Positions 63,862 through 64,000 of a stretch of DNA of 64,000 nucleotides are shown here, piece after piece. Position numbers and translations under genes: made by a program. The stretch comes from ZC4RG29 sp035304385 (GTDB lineage Bacteria; Bacteroidota; Bacteroidia; Cytophagales; Cyclobacteriaceae): NCBI GenBank assembly GCA_035304385.1, contig DATGQD010000046.1:8949-72948 (forward strand), written 5' to 3'. Below the pieces are notes generated by a model. The model did no database searches and was not told where the DNA came from. It saw only the letters and a program-made list of their open reading frames with translations. The first letter of the stretch is position 1. Every line of letters begins with the position of its first letter.

Positions 63862-63889
63862 AAAAGCCCCGGATCGCTCCGGGGCTTTT
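63862..63889 (-). terminator. Rho-independent terminator of the rRNA operon
   Basis: AAAAGCCCCGGA and TCCGGGGCTTTT form a perfect 12-base stem with a four-base loop. On the minus strand it ends in six T residues and lies about ten bases after the 5S 3' end, as expected of an rRNA operon terminator. Confidence 0.85.
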
Positions 63890-63897
63890 GTAAAAGA

Positions 63898-64000
63898 AAG
63901 GCAACGACTTACTCTCCCAGGTTTTATCCCAGTACCATCAGCGCTGGTGGTCTTAACTGCTCTGTTCGGAATGGGAAGAGGTGATTCCCACCGCTATAGT
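63898..64000 (-). rRNA. rrf: 5S ribosomal RNA (5' end outside the window)
   Basis: The minus strand reads as bacterial 5S rRNA: CGGTGGGAATCACCTCTTCC, then CATTCCGAACAGAGCAGTTAAG, CACCAGCGCTGATGGTACTG and the 3' GGGAGAGTAAGTCGTTGCC. The first ten or so bases lie beyond position 64000. The 23S and 16S genes are expected further right, upstream on this strand. Confidence 0.95.

Overview
The window reads as chromosomal DNA of a Bacteroidota bacterium, most likely in or near the Cytophagales. The evidence is the family mix: an EF-G2-type paralogue of the Bacteroides kind, a short fold-III arginine decarboxylase, a LytS/LytT pair, many small outer-membrane beta-barrels, a menaquinone MenA, TPR-linked histidine kinases, and promoter-like TTG / TAnnTTTG elements with weak or absent Shine-Dalgarno signals. 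Base composition is roughly balanced and even, and coding density is high. I see no tRNA, CRISPR array, insertion sequence, prophage or plasmid module. The only RNA gene is a 5S rRNA cut by the right edge, the tail of an rRNA operon lying mostly outside the window.

Layout. 0-10.5 kb (mostly minus): an acidic small protein, a HerA-like ATPase, a DUF3078 protein, a lone receiver, an operon of M16 peptidase, O-methyltransferase and LysM lytic transglycosylase, then Apt with a Lon-substrate-domain protein and an outer-membrane protein. 10.5-17.7 kb (minus): HemL, an LpoA-shaped TPR/periplasmic-binding protein, GuaA, an outer-membrane barrel with a DUF4136 lipoprotein, MenA. 17.8-22.6 kb (minus): a four-gene envelope-sensing operon (LiaF-like, DUF4288, LytS-type kinase, LytT regulator) and a redox operon (two glutathione peroxidases, DoxX). 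22.6-28.7 kb: ArgS, a deoxyhypusine-synthase-like enzyme, MsrB, an arginase and a divergent arginine decarboxylase, forming an arginine/polyamine neighbourhood. 28.9-39 kb: the EF-G2 paralogue, a polyprenol-phosphate mannosyltransferase, a LolC/E-type permease, a NamZ-type muramidase, Nth, Fmt, an SLC13 carrier, FolA and a TauE-type permease. 39-45.4 kb (minus): a zinc peptidase, then a tightly coupled catabolic operon (small membrane protein, SSS symporter, GH88 hydrolase, Old Yellow Enzyme, SDR). 45.5-54 kb: two unknown exported proteins, CinA, PPDK, a lone 2-oxoacid dehydrogenase E2 and a trans-sulfuration PLP enzyme. 54-60.2 kb: a TPR histidine kinase and an SDR-bioF-bioD-bioA operon. 60.2-64 kb: a barrel protein, an 895-residue exported protein and the 5S gene.

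The points most worth following are the EF-G paralogue whose catalytic histidine is phenylalanine, the DHS-like enzyme that keeps its catalytic lysine next to arginase and arginine decarboxylase, the GH88/SSS/OYE/SDR operon, the LiaF-LytST operon, an endonuclease III with an incomplete iron-sulfur ligand set, and a set of short repeat modules that recur at gene ends. All function calls come from reading motifs and family resemblance; no search was run.
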